A DNA stretch of 64,000 nucleotides from positions 992,001-1,056,000 of the forward strand of contig CAVVUF010000002.1 of NCBI GenBank assembly GCA_963751425.1. Direction: 5' to 3'. This document shows, piece after piece, positions 18,905 to 28,123 of the stretch. This DNA comes from CAVVUF01 sp963751425. Lineage in GTDB: Bacteria; Chloroflexota; Anaerolineae; Anaerolineales; UBA4823. The notes beneath the pieces were generated by a model. The model was not told the origin of the DNA and made no database searches. It worked only from the letters and a program-made list of their open reading frames with translations. The number at the start of each line of letters is the position of its first letter. Position 1 is the first letter of the stretch. A program made the position numbers and the translations under genes.

Positions 18905-19334
18905 ACAGCGGGTGTTATTTTATCATGGAGGTATTGAGGTGTCTATGATATTTTGATACGGCCTTCTTAAAATCAAGCAATTATTCTCTCATAACTTGAT
19001 ATTGTGCTTAATGACTGTCGACATCGTTGATAATCCATTGTTATGTGCCAGACTCCATGGTGATCTTCCTTAGCTTGTGCCAAATACAAGACTTAAACGA
19101 GGATGGTCGCTTTTCATAACCCTTCTCTGGCTTTAAGAACACCTTTACTGGTGACAAATAGTACGTGACTCACAATCGAAAAAGTGCCATAATACGATAA
19201 GATAATTTCCCTGTGATATTACACTGAAATAGCAGGAACAGGTTGTGACAATAAAACTGGGTGATCAAAGAAAGCCCTCCTGGAATTTCAAAACCTACCA
19301 GAGCAATATCATCTCAATACTCAAGGAGTGCAGT
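18905..19334 (+). other. 430-base intergenic stretch without a recognised gene
   Basis: It lies between the divergent tRNA-Gln and the exported protein at 19335. No convincing coding frame, repeat or terminator is seen. A frame open from 19245 reaches the next gene, but its first 30 residues lack a ribosome binding site and a signal-like sequence. Promoters for both flanking genes should be here, but no near-consensus pair could be singled out. Confidence 0.4.
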
Positions 19335-20639
19335 ATGAAAATTAGTGGGCGATATGAGTTTATTGCAATGTTTGTTGTGGCATTGATCATCTTCATATTC
19401 TTAAACGGGAATCATTCAGCAGCAAGCGCGTCATTAACTACAAAATTGGATATCCTGTCAGAAAGTCGCTTAGACCAGATAATCTACTCACCGGCGGAAG
19501 AAATATCGCTTGTTTTAGACGATGGATCTACTGAAGATGCAATTGGAGTAGGAGGGACCAGTTCGTTTATTTTCTTTAATCGCTTCACTCCCGATCCATC
19601 GCGATTTCCTTTTGAACTGACAAGTTATCAGGTTTATTTCCAAAGTGCACCGGGTGTAACCGTAGGCGATGAACTTAATTTATTCGTATATGAGGATGCT
19701 GACAGCAACCCGGCGAATGGTGCGACACTCCTACTTAATTATCCCATTACGATCAAAGCACTCGATTCATGGAATGAATATGTACCGGTTTTGGCGGACC
19801 CTTTGGTGATAGAAGGGCCCGGAGATCTATTGATTGGCTTAGAAGCCCTTGAAACTCCAGGTACCAGTTACTACCCGGCCTCCATTGACACGAATAATTC
19901 TCAGCAGCGATCATGGGTGGGTTATTCTTTCCTTGACCCACAAGCCTTTAACATTATCGATGATTTGGGTTTTCCTGGAAACTGGATGATTCGTGCCTAT
20001 GGAACAACCACCGGGACCTCCGGGTACCTTTTTTACCTGCCCATCATCTCTAAACCTCTCCCTCCCCCTGTGCTATCCCCGATCAGCAATCCAAATGGTG
20101 AGTCCAACTTCACTGTAAGTTGGACTTCAGTCAATCTTGCAACCTCGTATGTGCTGGAAGAAGATGACAACGGGGCTTTTTCCAGTCCAGTGATCATTTA
20201 TAACGGAGCTTCCACATCCTGGTCGGCATCGAATCGTGCGGTGGGAACGTATTACTACCGTGTCAAAGCGCGTAACTCCTCGGCAGATAGTACCTGGAGT
20301 AATGTTCAGTCGACCACAGTGGTCCCTCCTCGAAGCAATGTCTACATAGAAAATGATACCGGCTGTACTCTGTGCTTTGAAGTCTTCGACACCGGAATTG
20401 GTCAAAAATGTTTTTCCACCGCTGGGAGTATATTTTATGGCTCTTTCACGGTTGGAAATTATAGGTGGGCTGCCTCAGCCTGCTGCGGATCCATGAGTGA
20501 TTCTGACTACTTTGGAAGTACCTGGAGTTATAGCTTCTATTGCACTTCCTCGGTGGCTGCTCAGGCAGGTTCCTCCGCGCTGCAATGTACACCTCTATCG
20601 AATGGTTTGACCCAATCGGATGGCCCTCGACTGCCATAA
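19335..20639 (+). CDS. exported protein with FN3-like domain and Cys-rich C-terminus
   Basis: A 434-residue protein with an N-terminal signal or anchor (ISGRYEFIAMFVVALIIFIF, about residues 3-22) ending near ASA. Residues ~60-240 form a beta-rich domain of unknown family. Residues ~245-340 read like a fibronectin type III repeat (PVLSPISNP, FTVSWTSV, YYYRVKARNSS, WSNVQSTTV). The last ~90 residues hold paired cysteines (CTLCFEV, ACCGS) in Gly/Ser/Tyr-rich sequence and may form disulfides outside the cell. CAAGGAG precedes ATG 19335. The product is probably a surface or secreted binding protein, and no enzymatic motif is visible. Confidence 0.7.
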   Translation: MKISGRYEFIAMFVVALIIFIFLNGNHSAASASLTTKLDILSESRLDQIIYSPAEEISLVLDDGSTEDAIGVGGTSSFIFFNRFTPDPSRFPFELTSYQVYFQSAPGVTVGDELNLFVYEDADSNPANGATLLLNYPITIKALDSWNEYVPVLADPLVIEGPGDLLIGLEALETPGTSYYPASIDTNNSQQRSWVGYSFLDPQAFNIIDDLGFPGNWMIRAYGTTTGTSGYLFYLPIISKPLPPPVLSPISNPNGESNFTVSWTSVNLATSYVLEEDDNGAFSSPVIIYNGASTSWSASNRAVGTYYYRVKARNSSADSTWSNVQSTTVVPPRSNVYIENDTGCTLCFEVFDTGIGQKCFSTAGSIFYGSFTVGNYRWAASACCGSMSDSDYFGSTWSYSFYCTSSVAAQAGSSALQCTPLSNGLTQSDGPRLP

Positions 20640-20925
20640 ATCTATCCCATCACCGCCATTTGGGCAGGGCGCAATTCTTTGAAACCTATCACAAGTGGGA
20701 GTCTGTATGCTCGGTTTCAGGCGCTGAGTGGCAAACAAAGCGCCAGAAAGCGCAGGTATTCATGATGCATGATCCTAGTTCTGGTGATGATGTCTAAGTT
20801 GTGCGGTGAGGACCATAACCTGGCGAGACGCGGAACTGATCAAACCTGCTGATGGTTATGAATTTTGGCAGACCGCCAGCAGCTCCTGGTTCGCTGAGGA
20901 GATGATAAGCAACCTGGGGTAAGGC
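20640..20925 (+). other. 286-base intergenic stretch, possible short coding remnant
   Basis: Between two convergent genes. A 43-codon open stretch ending at TAA 20920-20922 reads RTITWRDAELIKPADGYEFW and looks protein-like, but has no start codon with a binding site. It may be the tail of a lost gene. Nothing else is recognised. Confidence 0.25.
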
Positions 20926-21315
20926 TTAATGGTGGGCGTGTTTTTCCGCCTCTTCGGCTTCAGCTTTCGTTTTGTGGATGGTACCGTCAGGGTGGTTTGG
21001 AGGAGAATATACGGTATAAAGCTTCAGCGATTTGGTTTTTAAGGCATTGATCACATTGTGGTAAGTGCCTGCCGGCACTACAACCGCTTCGCCGTTTTTA
21101 ACGATATGCTCCTCAGAATTATTGAAAACAAATTTTGCTTTGCCTTGTTCGATGCGGAAAAACTGGTCTACATCTGGGTGGATTTCGTCGCCGATTTCCT
21201 CACCTGGCTGCAGGCACATGACAACGAGCTGGCAGTGTTTCCCGGTGAACAAGACCTTGCGAAAAAAGTTGTTTGCTAAGGTTTCGTCTTCAATGGGTCC
21301 AACATATCCGGTCAT
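20926..21315 (-). CDS. single-domain cupin protein
   Basis: A 129-residue cupin. The first motif is GEEIGDEIHPDVDQFFRIEQG and the second is VPAGTYHNVIN. The Glu and His ligands for a metal are present, although the first His of the usual HxH pair is replaced (GDEIH). The C-terminus is His/Glu-rich (EKHAHH), which may bind metal. Such small cupins bind or isomerise small molecules, or act as sensors, and the substrate cannot be told. ATG 21315 follows AAAGGATTTTTACAA. A longer frame to 21384 has no support. Confidence 0.8.
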   Translation of the reverse strand: MTGYVGPIEDETLANNFFRKVLFTGKHCQLVVMCLQPGEEIGDEIHPDVDQFFRIEQGKAKFVFNNSEEHIVKNGEAVVVPAGTYHNVINALKTKSLKLYTVYSPPNHPDGTIHKTKAEAEEAEKHAHH

Positions 21316-21344
21316 TTGTAAAAATCCTTTCTTATAGCGAACAT

Positions 21345-22913
21345 TTAGGGTTGCATGATGATTGGCAGGGTGACGGTAAAACAAGTGCCCTGCCCAGGCT
21401 GGCTGCGTACGGCGATTTGACCGTTGAAGCGTGTGACGATGTCTTTGACAATGGTCAAACCCAAGCCTGTGCCTTCGCGTTCCATCTCTTTAGCGTTTGG
21501 AGCGCGGTAAAATTCTTCAAATAGGTGCTGCATGGCATCCTCAGAGATGCCGATGCCGGTGTCTTCGACCGTAACTTGGGCTTCTTCCTGGTTCAGAGAG
21601 AGCGTAATCGTTGCTTTTCCTCCGGGCAGGGTATATTTGACTGCATTCGAGATCAGGTTGTTGAGGAGGCGGTCTAAATCTTCTGGGATTGCTAAAACGA
21701 GTACGTTGTTTCCACCAGTTTTATTGTGATAAGCGAGGGTGAGTTGTTTTTCTTGAGCAGGGACAGAGAAGCGGTTGACGACCCTTTGAACTACCTCATC
21801 CAGCACGACGGGTTCGAGATTGCGCTGGTCAATGGTCTTCATTTTCCCGGCCGCCATATCGAGTAGATCATCGATCAGCTTTTGGAGGTAATCGGCGCGG
21901 CGGCTGGCGCGTTCCAGGATATCCTTTTGCTGCGGGGTGATCTCACCGGCATAACCGGCGGTGATGGTACGCAGCAGGCTGCGCGTCACGCTGACCGGGG
22001 AGCGCAGCTCGTGGGTGACCATGCGCACGAAAGTGCTTTTATTGGCATCCAGGTCTTCGATCGCCTGGTAAGCCAGGGCGTTTTCGATGGCGGTACTGCC
22101 CTGGGCGGCGATGGCTGCCAGGAAGGTCTCATCATCGGTGGTGAAATGATTCTGCTCTTCAGAATAGGCTCGTAAGATCCCCAATGTCCCATTCTTGCCT
22201 GCCAGAGGCGCTGACAGCATGGAGGCGATGCCCTCCTGGACAGCCCAATTGGGGTATTGCAGTAAGGTGGTCTGGCGGACATCTGGCACATGGACGATCT
22301 TGCCAGCCAACACTTCGCGCGCCAGAGGGTTGCTCTCCAGGTCGATAGGTCCTTTTTCCAGGTAAGCCTGGCTGAGGCCATAGGTGGCCACCGGATCTAG
22401 CTTCCGGCGCTCTTTATCCAGCAGCCGGATTGAACAAGCGCGCACATCCATGACTTGAGCCGCGCTCCTCACCAGGCTGTTAAGCACCTGAGAGAGCTCC
22501 AGGGTGGAGTTGACTGTGAGGGCACCTTCATTCAACGCTTGCAGGCGAGCGGTAGCACGTTGAAGATTTCCGGTCAACCGCACCACTTCCCGCTCGCGGC
22601 GGCGTAGGCGCTCCGAGATTGTGCTCACCAGGTAAGCGACGATCAAGGCGGTGCTGTTGAAGAAAAAAAGGATGGCGGCAACATAATATGGATTGTCGAA
22701 CAAGGGTACAGGTAGATACCCAACGATAGCTTCGTGGGGTAGGATTTTAAGGTATTCCAACAGGGCTATGCTTGATAAGAGAACGACAGCCAAAACTGAG
22801 AAAGAAAAGGCAACGCGTGGAGGGTAGAGCGAGGAGACAATGACGATATGAAAGATAAAAAAGAAAATGGCTGGGCTTTCAATGCCTCCAGAAAAATGGA
22901 TCAGGAGGGTCAT
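21345..22913 (-). CDS. sensor histidine kinase, main part (TM, GAF, HisKA, HATPase)
   Basis: In order: several membrane helices (residues ~8-100), a GAF domain (~120-275), a HisKA dimerisation helix with the phospho-accepting His in MVTHELRSPV, and a HATPase_c domain with N-box LISNAVKYT, G1 box EDTGIGIS and G2 box EGTGLGLTIV. The GAF domain suggests sensing of a small ligand or redox state. The true N-terminus lies in the frame of 22879-23217. The two frames join at the T5 run 22978-22982, so the ATG used here is internal. The response regulator at 23346 is upstream on the same strand and is the likely partner. Confidence 0.82.
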   Translation of the reverse strand: MTLLIHFSGGIESPAIFFFIFHIVIVSSLYPPRVAFSFSVLAVVLLSSIALLEYLKILPHEAIVGYLPVPLFDNPYYVAAILFFFNSTALIVAYLVSTISERLRRREREVVRLTGNLQRATARLQALNEGALTVNSTLELSQVLNSLVRSAAQVMDVRACSIRLLDKERRKLDPVATYGLSQAYLEKGPIDLESNPLAREVLAGKIVHVPDVRQTTLLQYPNWAVQEGIASMLSAPLAGKNGTLGILRAYSEEQNHFTTDDETFLAAIAAQGSTAIENALAYQAIEDLDANKSTFVRMVTHELRSPVSVTRSLLRTITAGYAGEITPQQKDILERASRRADYLQKLIDDLLDMAAGKMKTIDQRNLEPVVLDEVVQRVVNRFSVPAQEKQLTLAYHNKTGGNNVLVLAIPEDLDRLLNNLISNAVKYTLPGGKATITLSLNQEEAQVTVEDTGIGISEDAMQHLFEEFYRAPNAKEMEREGTGLGLTIVKDIVTRFNGQIAVRSQPGQGTCFTVTLPIIMQP

Positions 22914-23217
22914 CGCCAGCCAGTCTAAAGCAACCTGCCAAAGGCCCGGATTGAGGTAAGCTTCGGGAGGAGACTGGTTTTTCTTTTAAATTACGTTCAA
23001 TGAGGAAGAAGAGCAGGTTGTAAGAAAGGATCGCTGCGCCGATGATGAAAAGCGGCTGAACCGGGACTTGTATTCCCAAGAGAGGACCGATCAATAGGGT
23101 GATCAGAAGAACGCCTGCGCCAGCCAGCCAGCGCAGGCGAATCAGCCAGCCGAAGCTTTCGATCCATTCGGCTTCGACCAGAGACTTTGTCCTTTGTTCC
23201 GATGGTTCGCGGCTCAC
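22879..23217 (-). CDS. sensor histidine kinase, N-terminal membrane part
   Basis: This gives the N-terminal ~80 residues of the kinase at 21345-22913: a cytoplasmic start, LRWLAGAGVLLITLLIGPLL (first helix) and LFIIGAAILSYNLLFFLIE (second helix). After ERNLKEKP the frame becomes unlikely (PQSGPLAGCF), while the other frame reads EAYLNPGLWQVALDWLAMTL, leading into the main part. A one-base change in the A5/T5 run at 22978-22982 explains the break. Confidence 0.7.
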   Translation of the reverse strand: MSREPSEQRTKSLVEAEWIESFGWLIRLRWLAGAGVLLITLLIGPLLGIQVPVQPLFIIGAAILSYNLLFFLIERNLKEKPVSSRSLPQSGPLAGCFRLAGDDPPDPFFWRH

Positions 23218-23345
23218 GGAATCCTTATACAGGGAATAAGCTCACGCATGAACACGGGTTTCACAGATAATAAACTTCGAGGCGTTTGGCGTGACCGGTA
23301 ATTTTTAGGGCAGCGTCAAACTGGGCTATCGCTGTCCTGGTTTGA

Positions 23346-23747
23346 TCACGCGACGAGATGCTTGCGAACGGTTTCAAGCAGGACCTCTGGCTCGACAGGT
23401 TTCTCCAAGAATTCGTCAACGGGCAGGTAATCTTCATCAGGCCGAAAACGCATGGGAGTTGTGCTGTGAATGGCTGTCAGCATGAGGATGGGCGTTTTGC
23501 AGAAATCTTTATAGGGAGATTTAGGATCGTTGCTGTGAAGGGTCAGCGCGAACTGAAAGCCGGCTGTTGTAGTGTCCATCATCACATCCAAGATGACTAA
23601 ATCGGGCTTGAACTTTGTAACTGCTTGCAAGCCTTCATCCAAGCTTGTGGCTTCGGAGATGGCGTAGCCAGCATTTTCTAAAGGCAGCCGGAGTGTCAAG
23701 CGTTGATCTGGATCATCATCGACAAGGAGAATACGTTTTTGGTTCAT
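23346..23747 (-). CDS. single-domain response regulator
   Basis: A 133-residue receiver domain without output domain. RILLVDDDPDQ gives the acidic pair, LVILDVMMD the phospho-accepting Asp at about residue 53, MLTAI the Thr/Ala switch and FLEKPVEPE the conserved Lys. Such stand-alone receivers act as phosphate sinks or protein-binding switches. The histidine kinase genes follow on the same strand about 130 bases downstream, so the pair probably forms one two-component system. Confidence 0.88.
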   Translation of the reverse strand: MNQKRILLVDDDPDQRLTLRLPLENAGYAISEATSLDEGLQAVTKFKPDLVILDVMMDTTTAGFQFALTLHSNDPKSPYKDFCKTPILMLTAIHSTTPMRFRPDEDYLPVDEFLEKPVEPEVLLETVRKHLVA

Positions 23748-23858
23748 AGATGGGTCCTTCCTGAGGAGCGATTTCGTTTTGATTGGAGTACAGAGATAAG
23801 TATAATCAATTTTTTGGGTTTCGCAACGGAATCACCCATCGAATTACGATATTGGTGT

Positions 23859-23890
23859 AAAAAAAACCATTGTCACAGGGACAATGGTTT
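23859..23890 (-). terminator. rho-independent terminator of tRNA-fMet
   Basis: A perfect ten-base stem, AACCATTGTC (23865-23874) with GACAATGGTT (23880-23889), and on the minus strand a run of T follows. It sits just downstream of the initiator tRNA. Confidence 0.8.
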
Positions 23891-23894
23891 TTAG

Positions 23895-23966
23895 TAGCGA
23901 GGCTTGGATTCGAACCAAGGACCTTCGGGTTATGAGCCCGACGAGCTGCCACTGCTCCACCTCGCA
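23895..23966 (-). tRNA. initiator tRNA-Met (CAU)
   Basis: A 72-base cloverleaf on the minus strand. The anticodon stem TCGGG-CTCATAA-CCCGA has the three consecutive G-C pairs that mark initiator tRNA. The first acceptor position is unpaired (T1 against T72; the common bacterial form is C1-A72), with A73. The T arm is CTTGG-TTCGAAT-CCAAG. CCA is not encoded. Confidence 0.93.
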
Positions 23967-24047
23967 TCATTTTGACCTGTTTCCAGGCGGGCGGAATTAT
24001 AGCACGGGCAACCGTCAGCGTCAAGGCGAATGCACAGGCATCTCAGG

Positions 24048-24446
24048 TTATGGTTTTTGGGCTACTGGTTTGGGGTCTACGAACAAAGCCAGCCAGAGCT
24101 GCCAATTCTGAACCGGTTCTTCAGCTAAGATAACTTGAGGGGTTGGTTCGGGGCTATCACCTGGAGCGGGGATGGGGATCGCCAGGTGATCATCTGGCTG
24201 CTGCATGCTGGCTTTCTCATATGCATATTCTCGAACAGCATCATCTGTCACTGAATATGCCACCTGCGTCTCGAGGGACTGCTTTGTAGCCACCAGCTCG
24301 GTTAATTGAGCAGCGACAGAGGCTTTGTCTGCTGTCAGGCGACGTAAGTCTGCCATCCGGCTGTTGAAATCTCGGACGAGCATAACCAGAGCGAAAAGTC
24401 CAATAACAGCGATGATATACTTCCAAAGATCCGTTTTCTTCCGCAT
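24048..24446 (-). CDS. FtsB/DivIC-family septum formation initiator-like protein
   Basis: A 132-residue bitopic membrane protein: short basic cytoplasmic start (MRKKTD), one helix (YIIAVIGLFALVMLVRDF, residues ~10-27), then a coiled coil (~30-65, with many Leu/Ala heptads) and a Pro-rich tail. This layout matches FtsB/DivIC, which bridges the late divisome proteins outside the membrane. The tail after ~85 residues (PEPTPQV, then WQLWLALFVDPKP) is longer than usual and contains a hydrophobic stretch. It stands between two tRNA genes and away from the dcw cluster at 55.6 kb. Confidence 0.7.
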   Translation of the reverse strand: MRKKTDLWKYIIAVIGLFALVMLVRDFNSRMADLRRLTADKASVAAQLTELVATKQSLETQVAYSVTDDAVREYAYEKASMQQPDDHLAIPIPAPGDSPEPTPQVILAEEPVQNWQLWLALFVDPKPVAQKP

Positions 24447-24523
24447 ATTTCCATCTTACCGCAGCCTGCTTTACGCTGCAAGAGGTAATCTTGACATGGT
24501 TCGCTGCAACTTGTGTGCCAGTT

Positions 24524-24559
24524 AAAAATAAAACAGCCTGCTGATATTTCAACAGGCTG
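24524..24559 (-). terminator. rho-independent terminator of tRNA-Leu
   Basis: CAGCCTG (minus strand, 24553-24559) pairs with CAGGCTG (24534-24540), followed by TTTTATTTTT. It starts four bases after the tRNA 3' end. Confidence 0.8.
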
Positions 24560-24562
24560 GAG

Positions 24563-24646
24563 TGCCGAAGGTGGGATTTGAACCCACACGAGCGTACGCC
24601 CACTACGCCCTGAACGTAGCGCGTCTGCCAATTCCGCCACTTCGGC
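24563..24646 (-). tRNA. tRNA-Leu (CAG)
   Basis: An 84-base class II tRNA on the minus strand with a long variable arm. The acceptor GCCGAAG pairs with CTTCGGC, the anticodon stem-loop CTACG-TTCAGGG-CGTAG reads CAG, and the T arm is GTGGG-TTCAAAT-CCCAC. The discriminator is A, as expected for Leu. Confidence 0.95.
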
Positions 24647-24826
24647 TTGCGCGGCTTATTTTACCTTATATCCCATGTTTGTCAATCTCTTCCGGATTGG
24701 ACGGCGCGGAAATTTCAGGGCATGGGATCAGTGGGCCTATTTGAATGGGCTCAATTGGCGCATTCCTTGCATCGATGTTACCCGTAAGGACGTGCTATAA
24801 TGCGTACCAGGCAGTTTTGAGGCAGA

Positions 24827-27184
24827 ATGGTTTCCTTTATTGAACAGATTCTTTCGATATTGACCAGCCCTCCGGGCAACCTGGTTTATTTTTTGGTTGT
24901 TGCTTTTACCATAACCGCTGCTTTCCAGCTCTCGATTAATCAATGGCGCCGCACCGGATTTCCTCAAGGGCGGAGGATGGTGATTGGGCTGGGAATATTG
25001 CTGTTGGTGCAGATCATTCAATTTACTCTAGCAATCCTGGTATGGCAGAACCTGGCTCCTTTGAGTTCAGTTTTACCACCACTGGAACGCGCCATCGGTC
25101 TCTTGATCATTTTGGTGGTGGCATGGCTCTGGCTGTTTCCAGAGCCAGATCTGATCGCAGACGTTGCCACTTTATTTATTGGTTTATTAATCTTGGTCTT
25201 TTTTTTCATTTCACTCGCCTGGTGGGGAAATCAGCCTCCTGAATTAACTTTCAACAGAAGTTGGGCAGATTTTGCAAGTGTTATATTTGGCTTAGTCTTG
25301 CTTGGGCTAAGCAGCCTGCTCATGCTCATCCGGCGTCCGAATGGCTGGGGATTTGGGCTGGCAATGAATTTTATCCTGATGGGTGGGTATCTGGCTTGGT
25401 TTTGGCTTCCTCAGCTTGGAAGCGATTATGTAGGTGTGATCCGCCTCTCCCAAATGATGGCATTTCCACTGCTGCTTTACTTGCCGCAGCGGTTCAATGT
25501 ACCAGCGGAAATTGTGCAAACGGCTGCCCCGATTACGACGAAAGAAGTTCGCCGGTATCGAGTAGACCCGGCTCTAGTGAATGATTTTTTGAGCCTGGCA
25601 GCGAATGCTTCTCCTGATCAAGCCGGTCAAACGATCACCAGGCTCGTTTCAGAGCTAATGGTTTCTGATATTTGTTTGCTTGCCGCACCCCCAGATACAT
25701 CTGGAGCATTGGTGATCTCCTGCGGTTATGATCTCATAAAACAAGTTCCAATCGAAGGATTCAACCTTGACAGTCATACGACCCCGATCTTATCCAGCGC
25801 GATGCGGCGCGGCCGGCATGTACGCCTGCCTTCTAGCAGCACATCCCAAGATTTGGCCAGCCTTGCCCAGGCTCTCAAATTGGGGCGTTCGGGGCATTTG
25901 TTAGCTGCCCCGGTTGTTGCCCAGGGTTTGCAGCCGCTCATGGGCATTATTCTGCTCTTACCTTATTCAAATCGTGGTTGGACAATCGAAGATCAGGCTC
26001 ATTTGATCCGGTTGAGCGAATCCTTGGCCTTAATTTTATCCCAGAAAGAAGAACTCTACCGCCTGCGCGAAGAAGCAGAGCATGGTACCGCCAGCCGGAC
26101 TGAGCCTTTACCTGACTTCAATGAACCGCTGGAAGAGAATCGGGATCATCCCAGCGAGTTAGAAGAACTTCGCAAACAGCTTGCTCAGGAGCGATCCCGC
26201 GCTGAGAGCCTGGCGCTAATGATTGCCAGCAGCGACGGCTTTCAACAAAAAACACACCAAATCAATGCGGAAATGACAAATCTGCAGTATTTGCTAAAAG
26301 TAAGCCCCGGAAAAAATGGTGAAGAGGCCGAAAGTTTGAGTATCGAGTTACGCCTGGCGTTAGAGGAAATTGCGCGCCTGAATAATGCTTTGGTGGATGC
26401 TGATCAAAAGCTGCTTAATTTGAGTTCTGATGAAATCCTAACAGCGTCTCCGCTCGTCCAATCGGAGGTGACTGCGACGATTGTACAGGAGCTTCGTCAG
26501 CCATTATCTTCAATTGTGGTCTATACTGACCTTTTGTTAGGTGAGTTGGTGGGCATTTTAGGCGCTACCCAGCGTAAGTTTGTTGAGCGGATTAAAGCTT
26601 CTGTTGAGCGGATGGAAGGATTAGCGGATGATCTGATCCAGATGGTGATGGATAACCAGGGTCGGGCACTTACTCCTGAAAAGGTCGATCTGAATGATGT
26701 GATTGATGTGGCAGTGGCACAGGCGATGGGCAAGTTGCGAAAGCGGAATGTCATCTTGCGCTTGGATGTCCCCGACCAGTTGCCGTCTCTCCAGGCTGAC
26801 CGGGATGCTTTACAGCAGATTCTTGTTCACTTATTACAAAATGCTGGTGATATATCTCCTCAAGAGGGCGAGGTCGCTTTAAGCGCTCAGGTGGAAGTCA
26901 AAGAAAATGAGCCGGTTTTTGTTTTGATCCAGGTAACAGATTCGGGTGGAGGCATACCCGCGGAGGAATTGCCGCGCGTCTTTTCTCGTTTGTACCGGGC
27001 AGATAATACAATTATTCCAGGGGTAGGGGAGACTGATGTGGGGTTATCCGTCGTCAAATCACTCGTTGAAGCGCATGGTGGAAGGATATGGGTCGATTCG
27101 GTGATGGGAAGAGGGGCTACTTTTAGCGTTCTCCTACCGGCTTTTGTTGAACAGCTTGTCCCGCAAGATGCAAGGGACGGGTAG
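24827..27184 (+). CDS. membrane histidine-kinase-like protein lacking the phospho-accepting His
   Basis: A 785-residue protein with seven or so membrane helices (residues ~15-225), a GAF-like domain (~250-410), a coiled coil (~425-540), a HisKA-like helix and a HATPase_c domain (~640-780). The H-box position reads VQELRQPLSSI, so the histidine of the usual HELR is Gln (codon 26486-26488, about residue 554). The ATPase domain keeps the N-box Asn (LLQNAG) and G1 box DSGGGIP, but the G2 box is weak (ETDVGLSVV). It may bind ATP without phosphotransfer and act as an allosteric sensor. The LysM gene follows after two bases, so it heads the envelope operon. Confidence 0.8.
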   Translation: MVSFIEQILSILTSPPGNLVYFLVVAFTITAAFQLSINQWRRTGFPQGRRMVIGLGILLLVQIIQFTLAILVWQNLAPLSSVLPPLERAIGLLIILVVAWLWLFPEPDLIADVATLFIGLLILVFFFISLAWWGNQPPELTFNRSWADFASVIFGLVLLGLSSLLMLIRRPNGWGFGLAMNFILMGGYLAWFWLPQLGSDYVGVIRLSQMMAFPLLLYLPQRFNVPAEIVQTAAPITTKEVRRYRVDPALVNDFLSLAANASPDQAGQTITRLVSELMVSDICLLAAPPDTSGALVISCGYDLIKQVPIEGFNLDSHTTPILSSAMRRGRHVRLPSSSTSQDLASLAQALKLGRSGHLLAAPVVAQGLQPLMGIILLLPYSNRGWTIEDQAHLIRLSESLALILSQKEELYRLREEAEHGTASRTEPLPDFNEPLEENRDHPSELEELRKQLAQERSRAESLALMIASSDGFQQKTHQINAEMTNLQYLLKVSPGKNGEEAESLSIELRLALEEIARLNNALVDADQKLLNLSSDEILTASPLVQSEVTATIVQELRQPLSSIVVYTDLLLGELVGILGATQRKFVERIKASVERMEGLADDLIQMVMDNQGRALTPEKVDLNDVIDVAVAQAMGKLRKRNVILRLDVPDQLPSLQADRDALQQILVHLLQNAGDISPQEGEVALSAQVEVKENEPVFVLIQVTDSGGGIPAEELPRVFSRLYRADNTIIPGVGETDVGLSVVKSLVEAHGGRIWVDSVMGRGATFSVLLPAFVEQLVPQDARDG

Positions 27185-27186
27185 TT

Positions 27187-28123
27187 ATGAAAAATTTCCG
27201 CCAGGTAATTCTCGGTTTTGGGGCAGCGCTGTTATCGATTTTCTTGGTGTTGGGAAGTTTTTCGATCGCTTTTACTGAAGGTGGGATGGTGAAAGTGGCC
27301 TTGCAGCTCACCGAACCGGTAAACCCTTTCCCGACACAAATGCTGCCTTTGACATCTGTTCCGCTGCTTGGTATGACATCAACTGCTGCCCCCTTGATTG
27401 TAGAAGAAACGAGTCCTGTAATTTCGGAGACGGCACCTCCTGAGGTGGTAGCATGTGCATTTCCAGCGGGATGGTTTAAAATTACAGTTCAAATGGGGGA
27501 CACATTAGACACCTTGGCCATTGCCTATGGAACAACGACGGAATTGTTGGTCCAGGGGAATTGCCTTGTAATCAATAATCTGATCGCTGGCATGATCCTC
27601 TATGTACCTGCGGCGCCAACCACAACCCCCGAAGAGACCTGTGGTCCACCACCTGGGTGGGTCTACTATACCGTACAGTATGGGGATACGCTTTACAGTA
27701 TCAGCCAGATGGTGGGTGCTTCAATAACTGAATTGCAGCTTGCCAACTGCATGGTAGGGCAAACCGATATTCGCGCTGGACAGCGCTTGTATGTACCCTT
27801 TGTGCCAGCCAGTGCCATGACCTCCACGCCAACCCCGGTGAACACTGCCAACTCCTGTACCATCTCAAACACCGTATCCTGCGACGCCAACCTCATGGGT
27901 TGCAGCGTCTTGGACGCCTACCCAATCGATTCTGCCCAGCCAGACAACTACCCCGACAGTATCGCCAGTGCCTGAGGATACCTCTACCCCCACGCCAACC
28001 ATTACTTTGACGTCTACACCAACTAATCTACCTACAACCACTCTTACTGTAACACCGCTCCCTACGGAGATGCCTACGACTTCCCCAAATCTGGAACCCA
28101 CAGGAGGGCCTGTTGTACCGTGA
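27187..28123 (+). CDS. LysM-domain cell-wall protein, frameshift before the Thr/Pro tail
   Basis: An N-terminal signal anchor (GFGAALLSIFLVLGSFSIAF) is followed by two LysM domains at about residues 98-138 and 158-200 (ITVQMGDTLDTLAIAYG and YTVQYGDTLYSISQMVG), which bind peptidoglycan or chitin-like glycans. The first frame stops at 27975 in unlikely sequence. From about 27845 another frame gives a long Thr/Pro/Ser-rich linker (PTPVPSQTPYPATPTSW, later TPTPTITLTSTP) ending at TGA 28121-28123. That stop overlaps the GTG start of the next gene, which supports the longer form. So one base is inserted near 27844-27850. The true product has about 311 residues and lies outside the membrane. Confidence 0.75.
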
